DNA of 64,000 nt from Hyperoodon ampullatus (Eukaryota; Chordata; Mammalia; Artiodactyla; Ziphiidae). The stretch lies in contig OX457071.1 in the NCBI GenBank assembly GCA_949752795.1, positions 75,047,983-75,111,982 on the forward strand. The letters run 5' to 3'. Shown piece after piece: positions 1-10,537 of the stretch. The notes beneath the pieces are model-generated. The model worked only from the letters and a program-made list of their open reading frames with translations. It did no database searches and was not told where the DNA came from. Every line of letters begins with the position of its first letter. Position 1 is the stretch's first letter. The translations under genes and the position numbers were made by a program.

Positions 1-255
1 GTTAACCCGGCTGCACGCGCCCTGACGCACGCCCGGCCCGGCCCTCGGGAGGTCTCTCCAATGCGGGGCGGACGCCTTAAAGAAAGCGGAGAGCGCCGCG
101 CGGGCCAGGGGTACCCGACAAACAGGGAGCGGGGAGACAGAACCACACAGCCAGCCAGGGTAAGGGAAGAGGGATGTTCACCGAGAAGATTTCCCTGAGA
201 GCGACACCGACAGCGTGGGAACGCAGCCCGTGGCTGTCTCGGCCGCTGCGCAGAT
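1..255. promoter_or_regulatory. Edge of a CpG-rich island, possible promoter flank of the neighbouring gene
   Basis: The first 130 bases are very GC-rich with frequent CpG, and the density falls off by about 250. No coding exon is recognised. In human the gene downstream of NUP58 in the same orientation is ATP8A2. With NUP58 on the minus strand here, its 5' end would lie to the left of this window. The assignment rests on synteny only. Confidence 0.45.
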
Positions 256-1690
256 CTAAGAGGTGCTAGATACGTGACTGTTTAGAGTTTGCATAGCTTT
301 GGTTATTAGAAAGGTTAAACATCCTTTCATATGTTTATTGGTATTTTCCTCCTGTGAATTGGCCATGAACGTTCTGCGTCTGTTTTTCTCTGGTTGAGCG
401 TTTATCCTTACTGTAAATGTTTTTCCAGTTTGGTATTTTTCTTTCAACTGCTTTAGAATGTTTTATGGGGTGAGAGGGAGAAGTGGGGCGGGGGATTCCC
501 CTCTCCACCCCGCCATCCAGGTCCCTAATTCACTAGAGTCCTTTGAGTGCAAGCAATAAACACTGACCCTGGCTAACTTCAGCAGAAAGAGAATTCGGCC
601 TCGAAGACCAAAGGTAGAAGAAGGAGGTGGAGAGCCTCAGGCAGGACAAGCCCCTGCGCTCCGAGGTCCAGGCACTGGAGTGTTTCCTTAGGGAACCGTC
701 CCCTTTCAGTCCCCGTGTCCACAACTCCACATTCACACTTGGGGGCGGAGTCTCAGTGGCCCAAGGTCGGTCAGCAGCCCAGCCGCGGTGGACAGGCAGT
801 AGGGGGCGCGGGGATGGGCGGGGGCGGGGCCCGCCCACCCAGGCCGCAGAAACAGCCAGCCCCATGGGTTCAGGTGGTCAAATTGTTTCTAATCTTAGCC
901 CTTAGCTTTCCGGATTTCATGACATTTCAAGAAAGCATTCTTTATCTCAAGCTTATACTTTTTTTTTTTAAATGACCCATTTATTTTAGTATTTTTGTGT
1001 TTGCCTCTTTCACATTTGAATCTTCATCCCATCTGGAATTTCTTTTGCTTTTTCTAAGAGGCGGGGCGGGGTTCAGTTTTATTGTGTTCTGAAAGGCAGG
1101 CAGAGTTGTCCACACCATTTATTGGACTAGCCGTTTCTTCCTCGTGGGCGACACCACCTGTAATGTGGATCTTTACTCCGTAAGATTCCCACAGAGACCT
1201 ACGGCTATTCCTGAACACCATCCTTTACTCCAGGGACCGGGCTCTGAGGGCTGGAAGATCCCACGGCCTCTGGGTGGGCTTGGAGGGGGACAGGGTCGAG
1301 GACAGAGCCTGTCTGCCTAGCAGAACCCGGGACAAGTTCAGAGCTCAGAAACACGGGCTCAAGGGACAGTGGATGGAAGAACTGCCAGCAGGGGAGTTAG
1401 TGAACCCTGAGGAGTCCACACCAGCGTGTGCACACACAGACTGTGCGCACACGCTCCCTTATGCAGGCACACGTGTGGACGCACACGTTTGCACACCTGT
1501 ACACACATGCACAAGCACAGACACAAACCCAGACGCAGACCCCAACACACATATGACACACCTGCCTACTCAACGCACAGAACTTCCAGCAACCAGACAT
1601 TTAGAGAAATAAAACAGGATAAAAAAATTAGGACGTCAATCTGATCGTTAATAGGGGTTCCAGGAAGAGAAAACTGAAAAAAGTAATAGG
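256..1690. other. Intergenic, no gene recognised; GC-rich patches and a CA-rich tract
   Basis: Short open frames exist but none resembles a known protein. A GC-rich patch with GGGGCGGGG groups lies at about 780-860. A degenerate CA-rich microsatellite lies at 1425-1560. Confidence 0.6.
1425..1560 (+). repeat. Degenerate CA-rich tract
   Basis: Irregular CACACA runs with interruptions such as GCGCACACGC, ACACGTGTGG and ACACACATGC. Confidence 0.75.
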
Positions 1691-1704
1691 TAAAAATACT
1701 TTTT

Positions 1705-1895
1705 GGGCCTCCCTGGTGGCGCAGTGGTTGAGAGTCCGCCTGCCGATGCAGGGGATACGGGTTCGTGCCCCGGTCTGGGAGGATCCCATATACCGCGGAG
1801 CGGCTGGGCCCGTGAGCCATGGCTGCTGAGCCTGTGCATCCGGAGCCTGTGCTCCGCAACGGGAGAGGCCACAACAGTGAGAGGCCCGCGTACCA

Positions 1896-1921
<26 letters not shown>
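1705..1921 (+). mobile_element. CHR-type SINE (tRNA-derived), full length
   Basis: The 5' part carries the tRNA-like head of this family with pol III box sequences (GGCGCAGTGG and GGGTTCGTGCCC), followed by the family body and a poly(A) tail. It is flanked by a perfect 13-bp target-site duplication AAAAATACTTTTT (1692-1704 and 1922-1934). Confidence 0.95.
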
Positions 1922-1929
<8 letters not shown>

Positions 1930-1934
1930 TTTTT

Positions 1935-2980
1935 ATAAAAATTTAAAGAGATATTTCTGGAGTTGTGTTCAAGGGTTTTCTCATTAAAAGCACCAGTCAA
2001 GTGCCTAACACAGGGAATTAAAAAAAACGAAAACAAAAACTAAAAACTCTACATCTATACAAAATATTGTGAAATTTTAGAATATCAAGAAAGAAAGGGA
2101 AGAAGCAACAGGCTCACAGAAAGGAATAAGCAAATTACTCAAAGAAATGAGATTTAAACAGACGGAGATAACTTTCCTCATCATTAACTTGATGCTAGAA
2201 AACAAAGGAATGAGGCCTTCAAATTTCTGAGGCAAACAATTTTTAACCTAAAATTTATACCAACCAAGCCTTTTACATAAGATGAATGAAAGTAAAATAA
2301 TGCTATTTTCAGACTTGCAATGACTCATAAAGTTTACCTCTTATACATCCTTCATCAGGAAGTGACCAGAGTTTTTTAGGATGTGTTCCAGAAAAACAAG
2401 GGACTAAATTAAAAAAAAGGAAGACAGGATTTAGGAAATCATAGATTTTACCCAGGAGATTAAGGGGGAAAATCCCAAGATGACAGTTGTGTGTGGAAAT
2501 GGAAATTGATCTAAATTGGTGCAACATGGTGGATGCTTCAGTAAGCAGATATGCAGGGAAAGGGGGATAGGAGAGCTTTGACTCTATTTTTGAGAACTGG
2601 AAAAACATAAGGAAGCAATAATAGCAAAGAATTTAAAGGAAAATAAGGCAATTAGGATGTAAGAACTAGTCAACATAGCACTTATAGAGCTTTCTGGAAA
2701 AAAAAATGCTAGAGATGAAATCCAAGCAAGCAACAGAGGAATCAAAATGGAGTGCAAACCAACAAAGACTGGTGAAGTCCAAATGATTATATAATTACAA
2801 CTAAATAACTGTGGAAGCACTGTTCTGGAAAGGTACGTGATGTAAACCGTATCAACAAAAAATAGCAATATGACTCTTGTAATATAAAAATTGGGTATAG
2901 AAAGATGGGAAGTGAGAGGAATGAGATGGGGTTATTGGCTTTCTTTCACCCTTCACAATAGGAAGCTAATAACACTGTTT
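1935..2980. other. Intergenic, AT-rich, no gene; unclassified old repeat-like stretch
   Basis: No coding feature is supported. Positions 2160-2560 look like an old interspersed repeat but I cannot name the family. Confidence 0.4.
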
Positions 2981-2994
2981 AAAATTAACGCATG

Positions 2995-3204
2995 AGGGCT
3001 TCCCTGGTGGCGCGGTGGTTGAGAGTCCGCCTGCCGATGCAGGGGAGGCGGGTTCGTGCCCCGGTCTGGGAAGATCCCACATGCCGCGGAGCGGCTGGGC
3101 CCGTGAGCCATGGCCGCTGGGCCTGTGCGTCCGGAGCCTGTGCTCCGCGATGGGAGAGGCCACAGCAGTGAGAGGCCCACATACCACAAAAAAAAAAAAA
3201 AAAA
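2995..3204 (+). mobile_element. CHR-type SINE, full length
   Basis: It has the head, body and A-tail of the family and is flanked by a perfect 14-bp duplication AAAATTAACGCATG (2981-2994 and 3205-3218). Confidence 0.95.
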
Positions 3205-3341
3205 AAAATTAACGCATGCTTCAAAATATATATATAGTATAAAGACTGTAGCCTCTCATTATTTTTTCATGGTCTTACCTTCATACGAAAGAAATTGTTT
3301 GGAAACTAATGGTTCCTGCAGTCAAGAAATATTTGCCTCTT

Positions 3342-3459
3342 GGGACTTCCCTGGCAGTCCGGTGGTTAAGACTTCGCCTTCCAATGCAGAGGGTGCAGGT
3401 TCGATCCCTGGTCAGAGAGCTAAGATCCCACATGCCTTGTGGCCAAAAAACCAAAAAAC
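3342..3459 (+). mobile_element. Short CHR-related SINE, tRNA-like head only
   Basis: It begins GGGACTTCCCTGGCAGTCCG, contains GGTTCGATCCCTGG (a B-box-like sequence), and ends in GTGGCCAAAAAACC. It lacks the longer body of its neighbours and appears to be a distinct short subfamily. No clear duplication is visible. Confidence 0.85.
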
Positions 3460-4185
3460 ATAAAACAGAAGCAGTTTGTAACAAATTCAACAAAGACTTT
3501 AAAAAAAATGGTCCACATCAAAAAAATCTTTTAAAAAATTGAGAAGAAATATTTATCTCAATTTCAGTATTTCCATCCATTTTAGTTTGGTTATTTTTTT
3601 TCATATTGGGAAATTTGATGAAACTTCACCAAACGTAGCACACCCAATAGATTGAAGTCAGAGAGTGGGCCTGAGTGTGAGTATGTCTGTGTGCTTCTTT
3701 CCCTTTAAAGAGTCCCAGCAAAACAAGCATTTTTAAGAAGTCCTTCCACTGGAAAAGTAAAACCTTGCCTTTAACAAACTCTTAGGTGAAAGGGGAAAAT
3801 TTTTTTTTAACTACAAAATTTCTAAAGAATCAAGATATTGAAAAGCACTAAGTATCAGAATCTATGACGTACTGTTAAACATAATGATAAAATGTGTAGT
3901 CTTAAACACGTATACCAAGAAAAATAAAAATTGAAATAAACTAATTATCCAGCTAAATGCTGTTTATAAGAGGCATGCCAAAAATATAAGCACACAGAAA
4001 GGTTGAAAGCAAAAGCAACATTTTGCAGATATTAACAAAAAGGAAGCAGGAGTGATTATGTTAATAAGAGACGAAGTAGATAATAGTAATATTACTAGGG
4101 GCAAAAAGGGTTATGCCTAATGAGAAAAGATTCAATTTACCTACCACAATAGCCTTAGTACATATAATGAAAACCTGATAGAACT

Positions 4186-4395
4186 TTTTTTTTTTTTTTT
4201 TTTTGCAGTACGCGGGCCTCTCACTGTTGTGGCCTCTCCCGCTGCGGAGCACAGGCTCCGGACACGCAGGCTCAGCGGCCATGGCTCACGGGCCCAGCCG
4301 CTCTGCAGCATGTGGGATCTTCCCGGACCGGGGCACGAACCCGTGTCCCCTGCATCGGCAGGTGAACTGTCAACCACTGCGCCACCAGGGAAGCC
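4186..4395 (-). mobile_element. CHR-type SINE, full length, inside L1
   Basis: A reverse-orientation copy with a T-tract (A-tail) on the left. It is flanked by a 12-bp perfect duplication CCTGATAGAACT (4174-4185 and 4396-4407). Confidence 0.95.
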
Positions 4396-4429
4396 CCTGA
4401 TAGAACTGTAGTGTAAAATACTTACGCCA

Positions 4430-4675
4430 ATATTGTGGGAGCTCAGAGCATGCCCTCTGTAGCCAGAAGGCCACGTGTGATTACTCACCCTGGTCCTTAC
4501 TAGCTGTGTGATCTTGGACATGTTACTCAATTTATTTCAGTTTCCTCGTCTGTAAAATGAAGATAATAATAGTACTCACCTTACAGGACAGTTAAGATAA
4601 CTACCTAGTAACTAATATAAAGAGTTTGGAACGTTGCCTGGTACATAGCAAATGCTCTATGACTGCTATTTCATC
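4430..4675 (+). mobile_element. MIR SINE
   Basis: It contains the MIR core and flanks: TAGCTGTGTGATCTTGGACA, the GTTTCCTCGTCTGTAAAATG block, and the 3' TGCCTGGTACATAGCAAATG block. Confidence 0.88.
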
Positions 4676-5068
4676 ATTGATAGGTCAAGTGGACCAAAAG
4701 CAAACAAACAAGCAAGAGAGGTAGAGGATTTAAATAACACAGTTAAAAGTTTAATTTTTAATAGGCATTGAAACCTCACACTCAACGGTCAAGAGAATAA
4801 ATGTTCTTTTCAAGTACACATTGTAAAAATAGAACAAGTGCTATATCAAAAATTTCAAAAAATGGAATATTCAGATGACCACATTCTATGACCACAATCC
4901 AACTAAGTTAGAAATTAATGACAACAATAAATATATGTATTTTAAGGAATATGGTTGAAAATGTAGATTTCTTTCTAGATGACTCACAAATCAAAGAACT
5001 CGTGCTGAAAATTAATACTTAGAACTGAACATTAATGAAAATAAAGTATTATCAAAACTTGTGGGATA

Positions 5069-5288
5069 GGGCTTCCCTGGTGGCGCAGTGGTTGAGAGTC
5101 TGCCTGCCGTTGCAGGGTACATGGGTTCGTGCCCCGGTCCGGGAAGATCCCACATGCTGCGGAGTGGCTGGGCCCGTGAGCCATGGCTGCTGAGCCTGCG
5201 CGTCCGGAGCCTGTGCTCCGCAACGGGAGAGGCCACAACAGTCAGAGGCCCGCGTGCTGCAAAAACAAAAAACAAAAAACCAAAAAAA
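5069..5288 (+). mobile_element. CHR-type SINE, full length, inside L1
   Basis: Complete copy with an A-rich CAAAAAACAAAAAA tail, flanked by a 15-bp perfect duplication AAAACTTGTGGGATA (5054-5068 and 5289-5303). Confidence 0.95.
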
Positions 5289-5919
5289 AAAACTTGTGGG
5301 ATAATGCTAAACTGACACAGAGAGCTAAGTTAGAGACCTCGTGTTTATGTTAGAAAAAAAAATGAAAAATAACCCAAAAATTTATTAGCTAAATGTCCAT
5401 TTTTAGAAAATAGAAAAAAGCAACAGAGTAAACCCAAAGAAGATAGAAGGTACTAAAAATGAGAACAGAAATTAATGAGATAGGAAAGAAACATACAAAT
5501 CAGAGGATCACAAAGTCAAAAGATTAGTCCTTCAAAAGACTAATAAAATAGATAAACTGCATGGGATGGGGGAATGTGGGCATGGAGAGAGAGAGAGAGG
5601 ATGAGAGGGTAGTTTGTAAAAAAGGTAATACATCAAGACCAAGTTTGGCTTATCCTAGGAATGCAAGAGTAGTTTAACAGAAAATAAGTTAATACAATTT
5701 AGCACATTAACAGATTAAAGGAGAAAACCATATTATCATTTCAATGGATGCAGAAAAAGCAAGAAATCCAATACCTACTCATGATTTTTTTTAACTGTCT
5801 ACAAGGGAACTTCTTTACCTAGATAAAGAGAATCCAAACCAAACCAAACCAAACAAAAAAACCCTTAATGGTGACATACAGCATTTCCTTTAGGATCAGG
5901 AAAAAGACAAGGATGTGAC

Positions 5920-6180
5920 TTTTTTTTTTTTTTTTTTTTTTTTGGCTCCGTTGGGTTTTTGTTGCTGTGCACGGGCTTTCTCTAGCTGTGGTGGGTGGGC
6001 TTCTCATTGCGGTGGCTTCTCTTGTGGCAGAGCATGGGGTCTAGGCGCACGGGCTTCAGTAGTTGTGACACACGGGCTTAGTTGCTCTGTGGTATGTGAG
6101 ATTTTCCCGGACCAGGGATCGAACCCGTGTCCCCTGCACTGGCAGGCAGATTCTTAACCACTGTGCCACCAGGGAAGTCC
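5920..6180 (-). mobile_element. CHR-type SINE, longer subfamily, inside L1
   Basis: Reverse-orientation copy with a long T-tract at the left, an internal GTTGCTGTGCACGGGCTTTC block found only in the longer subfamily, and the tRNA-like head (reverse of GGACTTCCCTGGTGGCACAG) at the right. More diverged than the short CHR copies. Confidence 0.92.
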
Positions 6181-6434
6181 GATGCTATTATTTCCACTTC
6201 ATTCAACATTGTACCAGCACACCCAGCCAGGAGAGTAAGAGAATAAAATCAAGTATAAGAACAAAGGATTGGAAAGGAAGAAACGAAACTGATTATTTGC
6301 AGACAATACGATTGTCAAAGTAGAAATTTCTAAAACATATACAGATAAATTGTTAGAATAAAGGATTTAGCAAGATTGCTGAATACAAAGTCATTACATG
6401 AAATTCAATTGCATTGCTATACAATAAGAAATGC

Positions 6435-6656
6435 TGGGCTTCCCTGGTGGTGCAGTGGTTGAGAGTCCGCCTGCCGATGCAGGGGACGTGGGTTCGTGCC
6501 CCGGTCCGGGAGGATCCCGCGTGCCGTGGAGCGGCTGGGCCCGTGAGCCATGGCCGCTGGGCCTGTGCGTCTGGAGCCTGTGCTCCGCAGCGGGAGAGGC
6601 CACGGCGGTGAGAGGCCCGCGTATCGCAAAAAAAATAAATAAATAAATAAATAAAA
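6435..6656 (+). mobile_element. CHR-type SINE, full length, inside L1
   Basis: The copy ends in an (AAAT)n tail and is flanked by a 12-bp perfect duplication AATAAGAAATGC (6423-6434 and 6657-6668). Confidence 0.95.
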
Positions 6657-7745
6657 AATAAGAAATGCAAATTGTTTTCTTTAAAAACTCCATACCACTT
6701 ACAGTAGCAATAAGGTCTTGTGAATAAATCTAACGAATAGTGTGCACGTACTATTATGGAAAAAAGTTCTAAAACTTTATTAAAAGATATTTAAAAGACC
6801 TCCCCAAAATAGACCCCTATACAATGCTCATTGGAAGGAAAACTCAGTGTTATATGATGTCATTATCCACAAATTAATCCACAGATTTGATCAAATTTAA
6901 AACAAGTTTCCAATAGGAATTTTCATGACACTTGAAAGGTAGATTTTCAACTTTATAAGAGCCAAGAATAAGCAAGATACCCCCAAAAGAACAAAGTAGG
7001 AGAATTTAACCTACTAGACTTATTATGAAGTTACAGAAATTAGGTTCATAGTTTAGTCTCTATAACAGTTAAGTCAGTGTAGAATTGATGCTGGGAGAGA
7101 GAAACCAACAGAGCAGAATAGTGAGCCAGAGATGTACACACACAGGAAACTTGACCTATGACACAGGCTGCACTCCAGGCAGTGGGGAAATAATAGATGA
7201 TTAAACAGTGTTGAGTTTCCAAGTGAAAAAAATGAGATTGTGTTTCTCACACCACATACAAGTCAATTCCAGTTGGAGTGACCTTTATGACTTCTAATAG
7301 GGAAAGACTTTTAAAATAAAGAACAACAAAAATCCATGAGTCATAAAGGAAAAAGGTGAATGATTTCATCTACTTTAAAACTAAGAACTTCTCATCCAAA
7401 GACATTATCAGACAAGCCACAAACCGTGGTTACATATTTTTAACACATATAACCAACAAAGGATGAACAGCTAGAATTTATGGATTAATAAGAAAAAAAC
7501 AATAGAAAAAAATGGCAAAATATCACAGGTATTTTAACTGAAAAGAAAGCATGAATGGCCCATAGACATATGAAAATATTTCCAACCTTATTAGTCATTT
7601 AGTAACAAAATTAAAACCACCAGGAGGTACCACTGAATACCAATTAGATTGGCAAAAAGTAAGGAATCTCTCTTTCCTAATGCTAGTGAGGATGTGGAAG
7701 AGCAGAGCTCACAAACACTGCTGCTGGGGATGGAAATCTACACAA

Positions 7746-8774
7746 GTCCCGCAACAACAATGACCGTCTACACCTGACCATCTACACACTCAAACACTCC
7801 ACAGAGGGGCCACCTCGCGCCTTTGGACTCTCAGCACAAAATAATACATTTCACACCCCCATCCAGTATACCCACGTGCTTACAAAAACAGTGCTGGCTC
7901 TTTCTGTGTGTGATACAGTCTGATGGGCTCTGTTTTTTCATACAGAAGTCTTCCCTTCTTTTATACCAACCCTGCACTGAATCTAACACGGCAGCTTAGA
8001 CTTCTTACCTCGGGCCTCCCATAAGGCACTTGTTTTGGGCACAGCAGGCTGGTGCTCCCCTGAAGCCAGGTGTCTCTCTCTCCACTTCCATTTGTGTCGG
8101 ATCATTTTTCTTCACATTCCTGGAAGCTCCCTCTGTTCGTTTGAGGTGCTTAATAATTATGCACAAATCACACATTCATTCTCTTGCTAAATATCTTCTT
8201 TGACCCAACAGTTTCAGAAACCTGGTGTTTGATGTTCTGGATTCTTCCCGGCTTTGCCATGGTAATGTTTGTGAGGCCTTTCTGTTAGAACGGGCTACAT
8301 TTCCTGGTCCAGAGTATGGCCTTTCTGTGGATTCCCATGTGTTTAACCAGGCCCCTCCTCTGTACCTCTTCTGTTCTCCATTCGGGAGATTACTAAAAGA
8401 TGTCAGATCTAGTTGAAATCTACAGGTGCTGGTTGCATTCTGCTATATTTGTTTTCATGACTTACTAATGTATCGTGACCCACAGTTTGAAAAACACCAC
8501 CCTGGAGACCCTCTTACACGGTGTGTCAGGAACACACGTGGCAATGTTCATGGGTTTGTCATAGAAAACAGTGTAGGAGTGCTAAAGTGCCCACCCTAAG
8601 GAGACGTGACAATTACTTTCACACAATGAACGTTATGTCTTAGTGAAAATTCATGAACCTAGATATGCCTAGATATGGCATGGGTAAACCCTGGAAATAT
8701 AATGTTGAGTGAAAATAAGCAATTTGCAGACTACATACAAGATAGCATTTTTATAACACTCAAAAACAAGCAAA
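7746..8774. other. Intergenic, no gene recognised
   Basis: No coding or RNA feature is supported. A short GTGACCCACAGTTTGAAAAA segment near 8475-8500 resembles a hAT-type MER end but is too short to classify. Confidence 0.5.
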
Positions 8775-9027
8775 GGACTTCCCTGGTGGCGCAGTGGTTA
8801 AGAATCCACCTGCCAATGCAGGGGACACGGGTTCGAGCCCTGGCCCGGGAAGATCCCACATGCCACAGAGCAACTAAGCCCGTGCGCCACAACTACTGAA
8901 GCCCGCGTGCCTAGAGCCCGTGCTCCGCAACAAGAGAAGCCACTGCTCGCCGCAAATAGAGAAAGCCCACAAGCAGCAATGAAGACCCAACGCAAACAAA
9001 AAATAAAAATAAATTTTAAAAAAAAAG
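8775..9027 (+). mobile_element. CHR-type SINE, longer subfamily
   Basis: Head GGACTTCCCTGGTGGCGCAG, body with AACTAAGCCCGTGCGCCACA and AAGACCCAACGC, and an A-rich tail. The body is shortened relative to the copy at 60625. Confidence 0.92.
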
Positions 9028-10287
9028 GAAAAGGAAATGTTTAGGGAAATATGCATTTGGGATTTTAAAATTACGTTTAAAACATCAAAGGAAAAAGGGA
9101 GAATACAATAGAACAGTGGTTACTTCTGTGGGGAGCCAGGGAGATGGGGTCAGGTAAGAATACACAGCTTCAGAAACGTTGACCATGTTCTGGTTTCTAA
9201 ATTAGATGGTGATTTAATGAGTGTTTATCATTATTACTCATAACTTACACTTTTATTATTTTTATATTTATACGTATTATGCATCCTAGATGGTTATTAT
9301 ATATCATATGCTTGTTATTATTATAGACTTCTTATAGGATACCTGCATTAATTTTGTTATTATCCCATGTAAACTGCTCTTCCTTTTTTTGTATGTATCA
9401 AAGATTATATAATACATTTTTTAAGTGAAGAAAACTGTAGATTTGGTCCAGGTTCCCGTGTACGAGAGTCCTGAGGGAGCCCCACGTGCTCAAAGTAAGA
9501 ACAGCTTTGCCCCAGGCTGCAGACCTCCCCTGGCAGGTCCTGAGGGGCTCACTGGGATTCTGCAAGCTCCAGGCTGGATTCCCAGGCCCACCACTCAACC
9601 CTGCAGCCCTGACACCAGCAGCACGAAGCCCGAGATGTCCTTTACCCTCCTGCCAGACCCGCACTACCCCAGGGCCCCCACTTACCCCTCAACTCCCACA
9701 TGCACACACATTACACCTTGCACGTTGACCCCTAGTCCCCTCACTCGCCCTCCCCCAGTTCTTGAGTTCAGTGTCCTCAGCAATGGAGGTCAGTCATCAG
9801 CAAGTCCCTTAGAGCCTCAGCTCTGAAGACCCCTCGCCTTCCGGCTGTGATGGAAACCCACCTCTCCCCCAGGGCACTGCATCTCTTCCAGCCTTCCCCT
9901 CATCCCCTGCACCTGGCCAGGAGACAGTCGACCTGTCCTTCTCCCCTTCATGGCTGCTTCTGGGCCAGTCTCTCTCCTCTTCCAAAGAACCCCTGAGCTC
10001 CAGAGTTCAGGCCATCGGGCTGTACCCCTGGCTACCCTGCGTCATCCCTCCTCTCTCATTCCTCAAAGACTCAGCTCCTGAGTGACTCCCACTCTTTCCA
10101 GCACTACTCCTGCTGTGATCCTGGATGACTCCATATCCCTGCACGTGATCCATGCGGCGCCCCAGCCTCAGGGTTCCTCAGCTTCCCTTTCTCCACCCAT
10201 TCTGTCAGCATCCACTCCCGCGGGCACACGCCCGGCACTGTCTGGTAGGGAGGGCTGCGACGATGATGGAAATGCCCTATATCTGTG
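9028..10287. other. Intergenic, no gene recognised; CT/CA-rich stretch
   Basis: AT-rich to about 9420, then a pyrimidine-rich, moderately GC-rich block. The open frames here have low-complexity Pro/Ser/Thr content and no recognisable domain. Confidence 0.5.
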
Positions 10288-10437
10288 CGGTGCAATATGG
10301 TGGTCATCTGTCACATGCGGCTTTCAAAGGTGGCTAGTGTGATGGAAGAACTGAATTTTCCCTTTTAGTGACTTTTAATTAATTTACGCAACCACTAGCC
10401 GAGGCTGGTGACTACTGTGTTGGCAAGCGCAGCTCTA
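10288..10437. mobile_element. hAT-type non-autonomous DNA transposon remnant (MER family)
   Basis: The ends GTGCAATATGGTGGTCA and GTTGGCAAGCGCAGCTCTAG, with inner GGCTAGTG and CACTAGCC blocks, match those of the longer copy at 13854-14343. It is an internally deleted member of the same family. Confidence 0.65.
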
Positions 10438-10443
10438 GACTTG

Positions 10444-10535
10444 GTCATCACGAGCAACTGGAAAACCTCCCGGATCTCAACCCCAGTCATCACGAGCAAC
10501 TGGAAAACCTCCCGGATCTCAACCTCAGTCATCAC
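10444..10535 (+). repeat. 42-bp direct tandem duplication, 2.2 copies
   Basis: Units at 10444-10485 and 10486-10527 differ at one base near their ends, and 8 more bases (GTCATCAC) start a third copy. Each unit contains GAGCAACTGGAAAACCTCCC. Confidence 0.95.
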
Positions 10536-10537
10536 AT

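Larger units (their letters stand above)
3840..7745 (+). mobile_element. Degenerate L1 LINE, ORF2 region to near the 3' end, interrupted by later insertions
   Basis: Segments align by eye in order with mammalian L1 ORF2: the endonuclease part at 3850-4170, its end at 4690-4930, the segment before reverse transcriptase at 5395-5560, later parts to about 6430 and 6670-7400, and the GAGGATGTGG region at 7600-7740. No long frame survives. CHR SINEs at 4186-4395, 5069-5288, 5920-6180 and 6435-6656, and a MIR at about 4430-4675, split it. Confidence 0.8.

Noticed and set aside
1648..1896. Repeated open frames with similar peptides (for example at 1703, 3015, 4203, 5088, 6431, 38617, 51588, 59439)
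   Set aside because: All are translations of CHR SINE copies in one frame or another. They are not a protein family.
2309..2868. Overlapping minus-strand frames of about 95 codons
   Set aside because: AT-rich repeat-like sequence; the hydrophobic peptides are a by-product of A/T codons and match no family.
8775..8860. tRNA-like sequences with A and B boxes
   Set aside because: They are the tRNA-derived heads of CHR SINEs, with no complete tRNA structure or anticodon stem that I can support.
9425..9826. 133-codon open frame in a CT/CA-rich region
   Set aside because: Low-complexity Pro/Thr/Ser sequence with no recognisable domain, splice sites or neighbouring exons.
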